Assembly: GCF_046630445.1 (NCBI RefSeq)
Contig: NC_092333.1
Span: 333,137,501-333,201,500 of the forward strand
Origin: Rutidosis leptorrhynchoides
Lineage: Eukaryota > Streptophyta > Magnoliopsida > Asterales > Asteraceae
Reading direction: 5' to 3'
Length of the DNA: 64,000 bases
The position numbers were made by a program, and so were the translations under genes. Each line of letters opens with the position of its first letter. Position 1 is the first letter of the stretch. Positions 11,570-22,860 of this stretch are shown piece after piece. The notes under the pieces were generated by a model that was not told the DNA's origin, did no database searches, and saw only the letters and a program-made list of their open reading frames with translations.

Positions 11570-14500
11570 TGTAGTGACCCGAACTTTTCCATGTTTATAT
11601 ATATTAATTGAGATTGATATTTACATGATTAAATGTTTCCAACATGTTAAGCAATCAAACTTGTTAAGACTTGATTAATTGAAATATGTTTCATATAGAC
11701 AATTGACCACCCAAGTTGACCGGTGATTCACGAACGTTAAAACTTGTAAAAACTATATGATGACATATATATGGATATATATATAGTTAACATGATACTA
11801 TGATAAGTAAACATATCATTAAGTATATTAACAATGAACTACATATGTAAAAACAAGACTACTAACTTAATGATTTTTAAACGAGACATATATGTAACGA
11901 TTATCGTTGTAAAGACATTTAATGTATATATATCATATTAAGAGATATTCATACATGATAATATCATGATAATATAATAATTTAAAATCTCATTTGATAT
12001 TATAAACATTGGGTTAACAACATTTAACAAGATCGTTAACCTAAAGGTTTCAAAACAACACTTACATGTAACGACTAACAATGACTTAACAACTCAGTTA
12101 AAATGTATATACATGTAGTGTTTTAATATGTATTTATACAATTTTGAAAGACTTCAATACACTTATCAAAATACTTCTACTTAACAAAAATGCTTACAAT
12201 TACATCCTCGTTCAGTTTCATCAACAATTCTACCCGTATGCACCCGTATTCGTACTCGTACAATACACAGCTTTTAGATGTATGTACTATTGGTATATAC
12301 ACTCCAATGAACAGCTCTTAGCAGCCCATGTGAGTCACCTAACACATGTGAGAACCATCATTTGGCAACTAGCATGAAATATCTCATAAAATTACAAAAA
12401 TATGAGTAATCATTCATGACTTATTTACATGAAAACAAAATTACATATCCTTTATATCTAATCCATACACCAACAACCAAAAACACCTACAAACACTTTC
12501 ATTCTTCAATTTTCTTCATCTAATTGATCTCTCTCAAGTTCTATCTTCAAGTTCTAAGTGTTCTTCATAAATTCCAAAAGTTCTAGTTTCATAAAATCAA
12601 GAATACTTTCAAGTTTGCTAGCTCACTTCCAATCTTGTAAGGTGATCATCCAACCTCAAGAAATCTTTGTTTCTTACAGTAGGTTATCATTCTAATACAA
12701 GATAATAATCATATTCAAACTTTGGTTCAATTTCTATAACTATAACAATCTTATTTCAAGTGATGATCTTACTTGAACTTGTTTTCGTGTCATGATTCTG
12801 CTTCAAGAACTTCGAGCCATCCAAGGATCCATTGAAGCTAGATCCATTTTTCTCTTTTCCAGTAGGTTTATCCAAGGAAATTAAGGTAGTAATGATGTTC
12901 ATAACATCATTCGATTCATAGATATAAAGCTATCTTATTCGAAGGTTTAAACTTGTAATCACTAGAACATAGTTTAGTTAATTCTAAACTTGTTCGCAAA
13001 CAAAAGTTAATCCTTCTAACTTGACTTTTAAAATCAACTAAAGACATGTTATATATCTATATGATATGCTAACTTAATGATTTAAAACCTGGAAACACGA
13101 AAAACACCGTAAAACCGGATTTACGCCGTCGTAGTAACACCGCGGGCTGTTTTGGGTTAGTTAATTAAAAACTATGATAAACTTTGATTTAAAAGTTGTT
13201 ATTCTGAGAAAATGATTTTTATTATGAACATGAAACTATATCCAAAAATTATGGTTAAACTCAAAGTGGAAGTATGTTTTCTAAAATGGTCATCTAGACG
13301 TCGTTCTTTCGACTGAAATGACTACCTTTACAAAAACAACTTGTAACTTATTTTTACGACTATAAACCTATACTTTTTCTGTTTAGATTCATAAAATAGA
13401 GTTCAATATGAAACCATAGCAATTTGATTCACTTAAAACGGATTTAAAATGAAGAAGTTATGGGTAAAACAAGATTGGATAATTTTTCTCATTTTAGCTA
13501 CGTGAAAATTGGTAACAAATCTATTCCAACCATAACTTAATCAACTTGTATTGTATATTATGTAATCTTTAGATACCATAGACAAGTATACAATGTTTTG
13601 ACCTATCATGTCGACACATCTATATATATTTCGGAACAACCATAGACACTCTATATGTGAATGTTGGAGTTAGCTATACAGGGTTGAGGTTGATTCCAAA
13701 ATATATATAGTTTGAGTTGTGATCAATACTGAGATACGTATACACTGGGTCGTGGATTGATTCAAGATAATATTTATCGATTTATTTCTGTACATCTAAC
13801 TGTGGACAACTAGTTGTAGGTTACTAACGAGGACAGCTGACTTAATAAACTTAAAACATCAAAATATATTAAAAGTGTTGTAAATATATTTTGAACATAC
13901 TTTGATATATATGTATATATTATTATAGGTTCGTGAATCAACCAGTGGCCAAGTCTTACTTCCCGACGAAGTAAAAATCTGTGAAAGTGAGTTATAGTCC
14001 CACTTTTAAAATCTAATATTTTTGGGATGAGAATACATGCAGGTTTTATAAATGATTTACAAAATAGACTCAAGTACGTGAAACTACATTCTATGGTTGA
14101 ATTATTGAAAGCGAATATGCCCCTTTTTATTAAGTCTGGTAATCTAAGAATTAGGGAACAGACACCCTAATTGACGCGAATCCCAAAGATAGATCTATTG
14201 GGCCTAACAAACCCCATCCAAAGTACCGGATGCTTTAGTACTTCGAAATTTATATCATATCCGAAGGGTGTCCCGGAATGATGGGGATATTCTTATATAT
14301 ATGCATCTTGTTAATGTCGGTTACCAGGTGTTCACCATATGAATGATTTTTATCTCTATGTATGGGATGTGTATTGAAATATGAAATCTTGTGGTCTATT
14401 ATTATGATTTGATATATATAGGTTAAACCTATAACTCACCAACATTTTTGTTGACGTTTTAAGCATGTTTATTCTCAGGTGATTATTAAGAGCTTCCGGT

Positions 14501-14821
14501 GTCGCATACTTAAATAAGGACGAGATTTGGAGTCCATGCTTGTATGATATTGTGTAAAAACTGCATTCAAGAAACTTATTTTGTTGTAACATATTTGTAT
14601 TGTAAACCATTATGTAATGGTCTTGTGTAAACAGGATATTTTAGATTATCATTATTTGATAATCTACGTAAAGCTTTTTAAACCTTTATTGATGAAATAA
14701 AGGTTATGGTTTGTTTTAAAATGAATGCAGTCTTTGAAAAACGTCTCATATAGAGGTCAAAACCTCGCAACGAAATCAATTAATATGGAACGTTTTTAAT
14801 CAATAAGAACGGGACATTTCA
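11570..14821 (+). repeat. 3' LTR of element B (flanked by CAATG on both sides)
   Basis: A full 3,252-bp LTR with CAATG directly on the left (11,565-11,569) and right (14,822-14,826). Taken alone it would look like a solo LTR. Its B-type variants pair it with 824-4,075. Confidence 0.88.
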
Positions 14822-14826
14822 CAATG

Positions 14827-16050
14827 TTTCGACCTATCATGTCGACACATCTATATATATTTCGGAACAACCATAGACACTCTATATGTGAATGTTGGAG
14901 TTAGCTATACAGGGTTGAGGTTGATTCCAAAATATATATAGTTTGAGTTGTGATCAATACTGAGATACGTATACACTGGGTCGTGGATTGATTCAAGATA
15001 ATATTTATCGATTTATTTCTGTACATCTAACTGTGGACAACTAGTTGTAGGTTACTAACGAGGACAGCTGACTTAATAAACTTAAAACATCAAAATATAT
15101 TAAAAGTGTTGTAAATATATTTTGAACATACTTTGATATATATGTATATATTGTTATAGGTTCGTGAATCAACCAGTGGCCAAGTCTTACTTCCCGACGA
15201 AGTAAAAATCTGTGAAAGTGAGTTATAGTCCCACTTTTAAAATCTAATATTTTTGGGATGAGAATACATGCAGGTTTTATAAATGATTTACAAAATAGAC
15301 ACAAGTACGTGAAACTACATTCTATGGTTGAATTATCGAAATCGAATATGCCCCTTTTTATTAAGTCTGGTAATCTAAGAATTAGGGAACAGACACCCTA
15401 ATTGACGCGAATCCTAAAGATAGATCTATCAGGCCCAACAAGCCCCATCCAAAGTACCGGATGCTTTAGTACTTCGAAATTTATACCATATCCGAAGGGT
15501 GTCCCGGAATGATGGGGATATTCTTATATATGCATCTTGTTAATGTCGGTTACCAGGTGTTCACCATATGAATGACTTTTATCTCTATGTATGGGATGTG
15601 TATTGAAATATGAAATCTTGTGGTCTATTATTATGATTTGATATATATAGGTTAAACCTATAACTCACCAACATTTTTGTTGACGTTTTAAACATGTTTA
15701 TTCTCAGGTGATTATTAAGAGCTTCCGCTGTCGCATACTTAAATAAGGACGAGATTTGGAGTCCATGTTTGTATGATATTGTGTAAAAACTGCATTCAAG
15801 AAACTTATTTTGTTGTAACATATTTGTATTGTAAACCATTATGTAATGGTCGTGTGTAAACAGCATATTTTAGATTATCATTATTTGATAATCTACGTAA
15901 AGCTTTTTAAACCTTTATTGATGAAATAAAGGTTATGGTTTGTTTTAAAATGAATGCAGTCTTTGAAAAATGTCTCATATAGAGGTCAAAACCTCGCAAC
16001 GAAATCAATTAATATGGAACATTTTTAATCAATAAGAACGGGACATTTCA
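14827..16050 (+). repeat. 5' LTR of element A, right part
   Basis: It continues the A-type LTR after the nested insertion and aligns with 24,891-26,113. It shares GGTCGTGTGTAAACAGCAT with the 3' LTR of A (B-type LTRs read GGTCTTGTGTAAACAGGAT). It ends GGGACATTTCA directly before the primer site. Confidence 0.9.
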
Positions 16051-16052
16051 GT

Positions 16053-16064
16053 TGGTATCAGAGC
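16053..16064 (+). promoter_or_regulatory. Primer binding site (tRNA-Met) of element A
   Basis: TGGTATCAGAGC lies two bases after the 5' LTR. It is the usual complement to the 3' end of plant initiator tRNA-Met. Confidence 0.85.
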
Positions 16065-16288
16065 TGGTTTAATGCCGTTTATTAGCGGGTTAATCGTAGA
16101 GGGGGTTCTCACAGTGTTACCTGTGACGAAGCATTGGCTCTTACTCCTCGCGGTCCCTATTAGGGTTGGCTGTACGTTGCCGAGAGGCGGGCCGTAAAAT
16201 CAGTGTCTGAGGTACGCTCAGTGGTCACCAGGCGGTTAGCTGGGAAGGCACTGAGTGGGATGCGTCCCCACTGATTTCAGTTGGTATC
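16065..16288 (+). other. Extra leader segment of A between two primer-site-like motifs
   Basis: The 15-base word ATTTCAGTTGGTATC occurs at 16,045-16,059 and again at 16,274-16,288. Element B has it once, joined directly to the leader. The intervening segment is more G/C-rich than its surroundings and has no reading frame. Element C (- strand) also shows the simple layout, so the extra segment is probably a gain in A. Confidence 0.7.
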
Positions 16289-16488
16289 CGAGCGTTGGTC
16301 TTAGAGAACCAGAAAATTTGCATTAGTGTGTCTTATCGAGTTTGTTAGGATGCATTAGTGAGTCTGGACTTCGACCGTGTTTTCTTTAAAAATGATTGCT
16401 TAACATTTTTGTTGGAAACTATATATTTTTAACATATGAATATTATGTGATATATTAATCTCTTAACGTGTTTGATATTATGTGATAG

Positions 16489-17085
16489 ATGTCTACCTAT
16501 AGAACAAGTCCCATTGACTCACCTAATAATAATGAAGAGTCAAATGTAAATTGGAATGATTCGTGGACTGATTCACAAGTTCCCGAAGAGGAACCGGAAG
16601 AAGAGTCGGAACCGGAAGAAGAATCGGAACCGGATGAAGAAATAGAACCGGTGGGGGAAATAATAAAACGGTTAAGTAAAAGAAAATCCTCAACCAACCG
16701 ACCAAGGTTAATTATGGTCAATGGTGTTTCCGCCAAGGAAGCAAAATATTGGGAGGATTACCAATTCTCCGATGAATCGGATTCCGACGAGAATTCCGAT
16801 GATGTTATAGAAATTACCCCAACTGAATTTAAAAAGGCAAAAGAAAATAATAAGGGAAAGGGCATAAAAATAGAGAAATCTAATTCCAACCCCGATGAAC
16901 TTTATATGTATCGTCAACCCCCGAAGTCCTTAAGTTGTAACAATGACCCGGGAACCTCTAAACCACCAGGTTTTTCTAAACCAATGTGGATCACGACGGC
17001 TCGTATTAGGGGAACATCATATATCCCTAGAAACTTGGCAAAACGAACCAAAACCGAAGAAGAAGAAACAAGCGAGTCGGAATAA
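16489..17085 (+). CDS. Acidic disordered protein of element A (extra frame 1)
   Basis: A 198-residue frame between the 5' LTR and gag. It has a Ser/Asn-rich start, glutamate-rich repeats at about residues 31-53, a basic patch (KRLSKRKSS), a Ser/Asp cluster (DESDSDENSDD), a lysine-rich part and a charged tail (KRTKTEEEETSESE). No domain is recognised; composition suggests an intrinsically disordered protein. The frame is preceded by GTGATAG and followed after about 140 bp by the F-box frame, with a pyrimidine-rich AG (TCTATTTTACAG) just before the latter. Splicing to the F-box frame is therefore possible but unproven. It is part of an element that is broken elsewhere. Confidence 0.65.
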   Translation: MSTYRTSPIDSPNNNEESNVNWNDSWTDSQVPEEEPEEESEPEEESEPDEEIEPVGEIIKRLSKRKSSTNRPRLIMVNGVSAKEAKYWEDYQFSDESDSDENSDDVIEITPTEFKKAKENNKGKGIKIEKSNSNPDELYMYRQPPKSLSCNNDPGTSKPPGFSKPMWITTARIRGTSYIPRNLAKRTKTEEEETSESE

Positions 17086-17222
17086 GATAGTTATATTCGT
17101 GTGGTGTAATATATGTAATATAGTGTGCTTATGCTTTATGATATATGTAAAAATTGCTTGTATTAATAAGTATTTTTTTTATGAATCTAACTCTTGTCTA
17201 TTTTACAGTATAAAAACACAAA

Positions 17223-17855
17223 ATGGATAGACAACCCAATATTTTAAGAGACCTACCCGGAGACATGATTGATGAAATCTTGTCTAGAGTCGGACAGAAT
17301 TCTTCGGCACAACTATTTAAGGCGAGATCAGTTTGTAAGACATTCGAAGAACGTTCCAAGAATGCCTTGGTTTATAAAAGGCTTTCGTTTGGAAGATGGG
17401 GGATATCACATTGGGAAATCCATAAGTTACGATGTGTTTACTTTGACGCATATATTGCGGGGAACCCAAATGCTATTTTACGCAATGGGTTAAGAAATTA
17501 TTTTGACTCAATATATTCGAATATTGGACTTCGTGATTTAGAAAAAGTGGCTAACATGCAACATAAAGAAGCATGTTATGCTTACGGATTAGTAATGTTC
17601 GCTTCTCACCAAAGTGAGAACAAGAACATCGGGCTACAACTATTAAACAAAACGTTCCCACAAGTGACGGAGTCGGTAATTGGGGTAAGAAATGAGGTTT
17701 TTAGATTGTTATGGGACTGTTGGACATTACGTAACCCTCGTCCCTTTGACGACGTTACAACACGCTGTCTTATCAACGGCCATAACGGTTATGTTCCACA
17801 AGACCAAGGATGGGAAGTAGTCCTAGTAAAACCAGAATGCATGACTTGTTTCTAG
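17223..17855 (+). CDS. F-box protein carried by element A (extra frame 2)
   Basis: A 210-residue frame. Residues 11-23 read LPGDMIDEILSRV, followed by SSAQLFKARSVCKTF, a good N-terminal F-box, the module that binds Skp1 in SCF ubiquitin ligases. Residues 60-100 (WEIHKLRCVYFDAYIAGNPN) and 102-122 (GLRDLEKVANMQHKEACYAYG) resemble the GNP-A and Sel1/TPR-like helices of the plant At1g67623/At2g35280-like F-box family, and a Cys pair (CMTC) lies at the end. The start is the first ATG after a splice-acceptor-like TCTATTTTACAG. The family match is from memory. Position between 5' LTR and gag in both A and B indicates cargo acquired by the family's ancestor. Possible roles (host-protein degradation, silencing escape) are speculation. 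Confidence 0.78.
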   Translation: MDRQPNILRDLPGDMIDEILSRVGQNSSAQLFKARSVCKTFEERSKNALVYKRLSFGRWGISHWEIHKLRCVYFDAYIAGNPNAILRNGLRNYFDSIYSNIGLRDLEKVANMQHKEACYAYGLVMFASHQSENKNIGLQLLNKTFPQVTESVIGVRNEVFRLLWDCWTLRNPRPFDDVTTRCLINGHNGYVPQDQGWEVVLVKPECMTCF

Positions 17856-18091
17856 ACGTATGAATTACGTGTCTTTATTGCCTTTGCTGAACGACTTGTG
17901 TACTAGCTAGAATTATCTTCACAACTATCTTGTATCAAAGTTATTGTGTGCTATATTTCATGCTTTATGTAAAATAAGCGGTATTGTAAGTTTGTAAAAT
18001 ATTGTATAAAAGTTTGAACGCGAAATATTATTACAATCAGTTTTTCATATAGAATTGTAGTAGTTGAATTGTATATTAGCTACTAAGTATG

Positions 18092-18116
18092 AACTTAACG
18101 GGTAGATACTACCCGA
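18092..18116 (+). other. Internal copy of the 3' PPT-like motif, in a hairpin (A)
   Basis: TTAACGGGTAGATA (18,095-18,108) differs by one base from the motif before the 3' LTR. The change falls in the loop: the stem CGGGTAG/CTACCCG is intact, as in copy B. Confidence 0.65.
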
Positions 18117-18247
18117 ATTTAAACTTATAAAACGCTAATATAAAGAAAAAGCTTTTATAAATGAGTTCATATTATGCTACGAAATACTATTAACTACTCT
18201 TAATATTCTGTATGATTAACTTGTTCCATTTGACTATTTTGAAGGAA

Positions 18248-19455
18248 ATGGCACCGACTACTCGACACACCGTGAATATGAATGAAGAGGAATTCCGTAC
18301 TTTTCTAGCTTCAAACATAGCCGCAGTACAGGCTGCGCTACATACCAACAATAACCTTGGATCTAGCAGTACAGGAAATCGTGTAGGATGCACCTACAAA
18401 GAATTCACTGCCTGCAAACCTTTGGAATTTGATGGAACCGAAGGACCGATCGGATTGAAACGGTGGACCGAGAAGGTCGAATCGGTGTTTGCCATAAGTA
18501 AGTGTACTGAAGAGGACAAAGTGAAGTACGCTACGCATACCTTCACAGGTTCTGCGTTAACATGGTGGAATACCTATCTAGAGCAAGTGGGACAAGACGA
18601 TGCGTACGCACTACCGTGGTCAGCATTCAAGCACTTGATGAACGAGAAGTACCGTCCCAGAACCGAGGTCAATAAGCTCAAGACAGAACTTAGAGGGTTA
18701 TGAACCCAAGGATTTGATATTACCACGTACGAAAGACGATTCACAGAATTGTGCCTATTGTGTCCGGGAGCATTCGAAGATGAGGAAGAGAAGATCGACG
18801 CGTTTGTGAAAGGATTACCGGAAAGAATCCAAGAAGATATAAGTTCACACGAGCCCGCCTCCATACAACAGGCATGTAGAATGGCTCACAAACTCGTGAA
18901 CCAGATTGAAGAAAGAATTAAAGAACAGACTGCTGAAGAGGCCAATGTGAAGCAAGTCAAAAGAAAGTGGGAGGAAAACGGTGATAAGAATCACCAATAC
19001 AACAACAACAGCAATTACAACAATAATCGCAACAATTATCCCAACAATCGCAACATCAATCGTAACTACAACAAACGGCCCAACAACAACAACAACAACA
19101 ACAACAACCGCAACTACAACAATCATCCCAACAACAATAATAACCGCAACAACAACAACAATCAGAAGCAGCTATGCCAAAGGTGTGAAAAGAATCACTC
19201 GGGGTTCTGCACCAAATTTTGCAACAAGTGTAAAAGAAATGGTCATAGCGCGGCGAAGTGTGAGGTCTACGGACCAGGGGTTAATAGAACGAAAGGAACA
19301 AATGGTGTCGAAACGAGTAATGGCGGAGCAAGTAGTGTCGGAGCAAGTTATGCCAATATAGTTTGTTATAAATGTGGAAAACCGGGCCACAATATTAGAA
19401 ATTGCCCGAACCAGGAGAACACGAATGGACAAGGCCGTGGAAGAGTTTTCAATAT
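18248..19455 (+). pseudogene. gag region of element A
   Basis: It opens MAPTTRHTVNMNEEEFRTFL; the ATG is preceded by GAAGGAA. The capsid segment contains GPIGLKRWTEKVESVF and ALTWWNTYLEQVGQDD. An asparagine-rich tract (about 19,000-19,160) is followed by a Cys-rich segment (CEKNHSGFCTKFCNKCKRNG) and a classical CX2CX4HX4C zinc knuckle (CYKCGKPGHNIRNC). The region packages RNA in living relatives. It is broken but mostly readable. Confidence 0.85.
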
Positions 19456-22400
19456 TAATGCGGCAGAGGCACAGGAAGACCCGGAGCTTGTTACGGGTAC
19501 GTTTCTTATTGACAATAAATCTGCTTACGTTTTATTTGATTCGGGTGCGGATAGAAGCTATATGAGTAGAGATTTTTGTGCTAAATTAAGTTGTCCATTG
19601 ACGCCTTTGGATAGTAAATTTTTACTCGAATTAGCAAATGGTAAATTAATTTCAGCTGATAATATATGTCGGAATCGAGAAATTAAACTGGTTAGCGAAA
19701 CATTTAAGATTGATTTGATACAAGTATAGTTAGGGAGTTTTGATGTGATAATCGGTATGGACTGGTTGAAAGAAGTGAAAGCAGAGATCGTTTGTTACAA
19801 AAATGCAATTCGCATTATACGAGAAAAAGGAAAACCCTTAATGGTGTACGGAGAAAAGGGCAACACGAAGCTACATCTTATTAGTAATTTGAAGGCACAA
19901 AAACTAATAAGAAAAGGTTGCTATGCTATTCTAGCACACGTCGAGAAAGTACAAACTGAAGAAAAGAGCATCAATGATGTTCCCGTCGCAAAAGAATTTC
20001 CTGATGTATTTCCGAAAGAATTACCGGGATTACCCCCACATCGATCCGTTGAATTTCAAATAAATCTTGTACCAGGAGCTGCACCAATAGCTCGTGCTCC
20101 TTACAGACTCGCACCCAGCGAGATGAAAGAACTGCAAAGCCAATTACAAGAACTTTTAGAGCGTGGTTTCATTCGACCAAGCACATCACCGTGGGGAGCT
20201 CCTGTTTTGTTTGTCAAGAAGAAAGATGGTACATTCAGGTTGTGTATCGACTACCGAGAGTTGAACAAACTTACCATCAAGAACCGCTACCCACTACCGA
20301 GAATCGATGACTTATTTGATCAACTACAAGGCTCATCTGTTTATTCAAAGATTGACTTACGTTCCGGGTATCATCAAATGCGGGTGAAAGAAGATGATAT
20401 TCCAAAGACTGCTTTCAGAACACGTTACGGTCATTACGAGTTTATGGTCATGCCGTTTGGTTTAACTAATGCACCAGCTGTGTTCATGGACCTTATGAAC
20501 CGAGTGTGTGGACCATACCTTGACAAGTTTGTCATTGTTTTCATTGATGACATACTTATTTACTCAAAGAATGACCAAGAACACGGTGAACATTTGAGAA
20601 AGGTGTTAGAAGTATTGAGGAAGGAAGAATTGTACGCTAAGTTTTCAAAGTGTGCATTTTGGTTGGAAGAAGTTCAATTCCTCGGTCACATAGTGAACAA
20701 AGAAGGTATTAAGGTGGATCCGGCAAAGATAGAAACTGTTGAAAAGTGGGAAACCCCGAAAACTCCGAAATACATACGCCAGTTTTTAGGACTAGCTGGT
20801 TACTACAGAAGGTTCATCCAAGACTTTTCCAGAATAGCAAAACCCTTGACTGTATTAACGCATAAAGGGAAGAAATTTGAATGGAATGATGAACAAGAGA
20901 AAGCGTTTCAGTTATTGAAGAAAAAGCTAACTACGGCACCTATATTGTCATTGCCTGAAGGGAATGATGATTTTGTGATTTATTGTGACGCATCAAAGCA
21001 AGGTCTCGGTTGTGTATTAATGCAACGAACGAAGGTGATTGCTTATGCGTCTAGACAATTGAAGATTCACGAACAAAATTATACGACGCATGATTTGGAA
21101 TTAGGCGCGGTTGTTTTTGCATTAAAGACTTGGAGGCACTACTTATATGGGGTCAAAAGTATTATATATACCGACCACAAAAGTCTTCAACACATATTTA
21201 ATCAGAAACAACTGAATATGAGGCAGCGTAGGTGGATTGAATTATTGAATGATTACGACTTTGAGATTCGTTACCACCCGGGGAAGGCAAATGTGGTAGC
21301 CGATGCCTTGAGCAGGAAGGACAGAGAACCCATTCGAGTAAAATCTATGAATATAGTGATTCATAATAACCTTACTACTCAAATAAAGGAGGCGCAACAA
21401 GGAGTTTTAAAAGAGGGAAATTTAAAGGATGAAATACCCAAAGGATCGGAGAAGCATCTTAATATTGGGGAAGACGGAACCCGGTATAGGGCTGAAAGGA
21501 TTTGGGTACCAAAATTTGGAGATATGAGAGAAATGGTACTTAGAGAAGCTCATAAAACCAGATACTCAATACATCCTGAAACGGGGAAGATGTACAAGGA
21601 TCTCAGGAAATATTTTTGGTGGCCGGGTATGAAAGTCGATGTTGCTAAATACGTAGGAGAATGTTTGACGTGTTCTAAGGTCAAAGCTGAGCATCAGAAA
21701 CCATCAGGCCTACTTCAACAACCCGAAATCCCGGAATGGAAATGGGAAAACATTACCATGGATTTCATTACTAAATTGCCAAGGACTGCAAGTGGTTTTG
21801 ATACTATTTGGGTAATAGTTGATCGTCTCACCAAATCAGCACATTTCCTGCCAATAAGAGAAGATGACAAGATGGAGAAGTTAGCACGACTGTATTTGAA
21901 GAAAGTCGTCTCCAGACATGGAATACCAATCTCTATTATCTCTGATAGGGATGGCAGATTTATTTCAAGATTCTGGCAGACATTACAGCAAGCATTAGGA
22001 ACTCGTCTAGACATGAGTACTGCCTATCATCCACAAACTGATGGGCAGAGCGAAAGGACGATATAAACGCTTGAAGACATGCTACGAGCATGTGTTATTG
22101 ATTTCGGAAACAGTTGGGATCGACCTCTACCGTTAGCAGAATTTTCCTACAACAACAGCTACCATTCAAGCATTGAGATGGCACCGTTTGAAGCACTTTA
22201 TGGTAGAAAGTGCAGGTCTCCGATTTGTTGGAGTGAAGTGGGGGATAGACAGATTACGGGTCCGGAGATTATACAAGAAACTACCGAGAAGATCATCCAA
22301 ATTCAACAACGGTTGAAAACCGCCCAAAGTCGACAAAAGAGCTACGCTGACATTAAAAGAAAAGATATAGAATTTGAAATTGGAGAGATGGTCATGCTTA

Positions 22401-22825
22401 AAGTTGCACCTTGGAAAGGCGTTGTTCGATTTGGTAAACGAGGGAAATTAAATCCAAGGTATATTGGACCATTCAAGATTATTGATCGTGTCGGACCAGT
22501 AGCTTACCGACTAGAGTTACCTCAACAACTCGCGGCTGTACATAACACTTTCCACGTCTCGAATTTGAAGAAATGTTTTGCTAAAGAAGATCTCACTATT
22601 CCGTTAGATGAAATCCAAATCAACGAAAAACTTCAATTCATCGAAGAACCCGTCGAAATAATAGATCGTGAGGTTAAAAGACTTAAGCAAAACAAGATAC
22701 CAATTGTTAAGGTTCGATGGAATGCTCGTAGAGGACCCGAGTTCACCTGGGAGTGTGAAGATCAGATGAAGAAGAAATACCCGCATCTATTTCCAGAAGA
22801 TTCGTCAACACCTTCAACAGCTTAA
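19456..22825 (+). pseudogene. pol region of element A (PR-RT-RNaseH-IN-chromodomain)
   Basis: The protease motif DSGADRSYMS lies near 19,540. Reverse transcriptase follows with [24 protein letters not shown] and [11 protein letters not shown], then RNase H with [11 protein letters not shown]. The integrase has its HHCC part ([16 protein letters not shown]) and the D,D,E core ([39 protein letters not shown]). A C-terminal chromodomain-like segment (about 22,636-22,790) contains [16 protein letters not shown] and [14 protein letters not shown]. Chromodomains of this type tie integration to heterochromatin in chromoviruses. The region is nearly whole but carries a few breaks. Confidence 0.88.
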
Positions 22826-22845
22826 AATTTCGGGACGAAATTTAT

Positions 22846-22860
22846 TTAACGGGTAGGTAC
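22846..22860 (+). promoter_or_regulatory. Plus-strand priming region (PPT-like) of element A
   Basis: TTAACGGGTAGGTAC directly abuts the 3' LTR. It is less purine-rich than a textbook polypurine tract. The same word abuts the LTRs of elements C and D, which argues that it is functional in this group. The upstream words ATTTCGGGACGAAATTT are also conserved. Confidence 0.6.

Larger units (their letters stand above)
824..14821 (+). mobile_element. Chromovirus B (Ty3/gypsy, Tekay-type), nested in A's 5' LTR
   Basis: Element B belongs to the same family as A and is inserted in A's 5' LTR. Target duplications are CAATG at 819-823 and CAATG at 14,822-14,826. Parts in order are the 5' LTR (824-4,075), a leader, an acidic frame, an F-box relic, gag, pol, an extra segment of A-type LTR (10,139-11,569) and the 3' LTR (11,570-14,821). 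The two LTRs have equal length (3,252 bp) and share B-type variants. The coding part is broken in several places and looks dead. The insertion postdates A, and both look recent because their LTRs remain very similar. Confidence 0.88.

Noticed and set aside
11570-14821. Independent solo LTR
   Set aside because: It has CAATG on both sides, but its variants pair it with 824-4,075 and its right flank is the right junction of element B. The doubled left junction explains the appearance.
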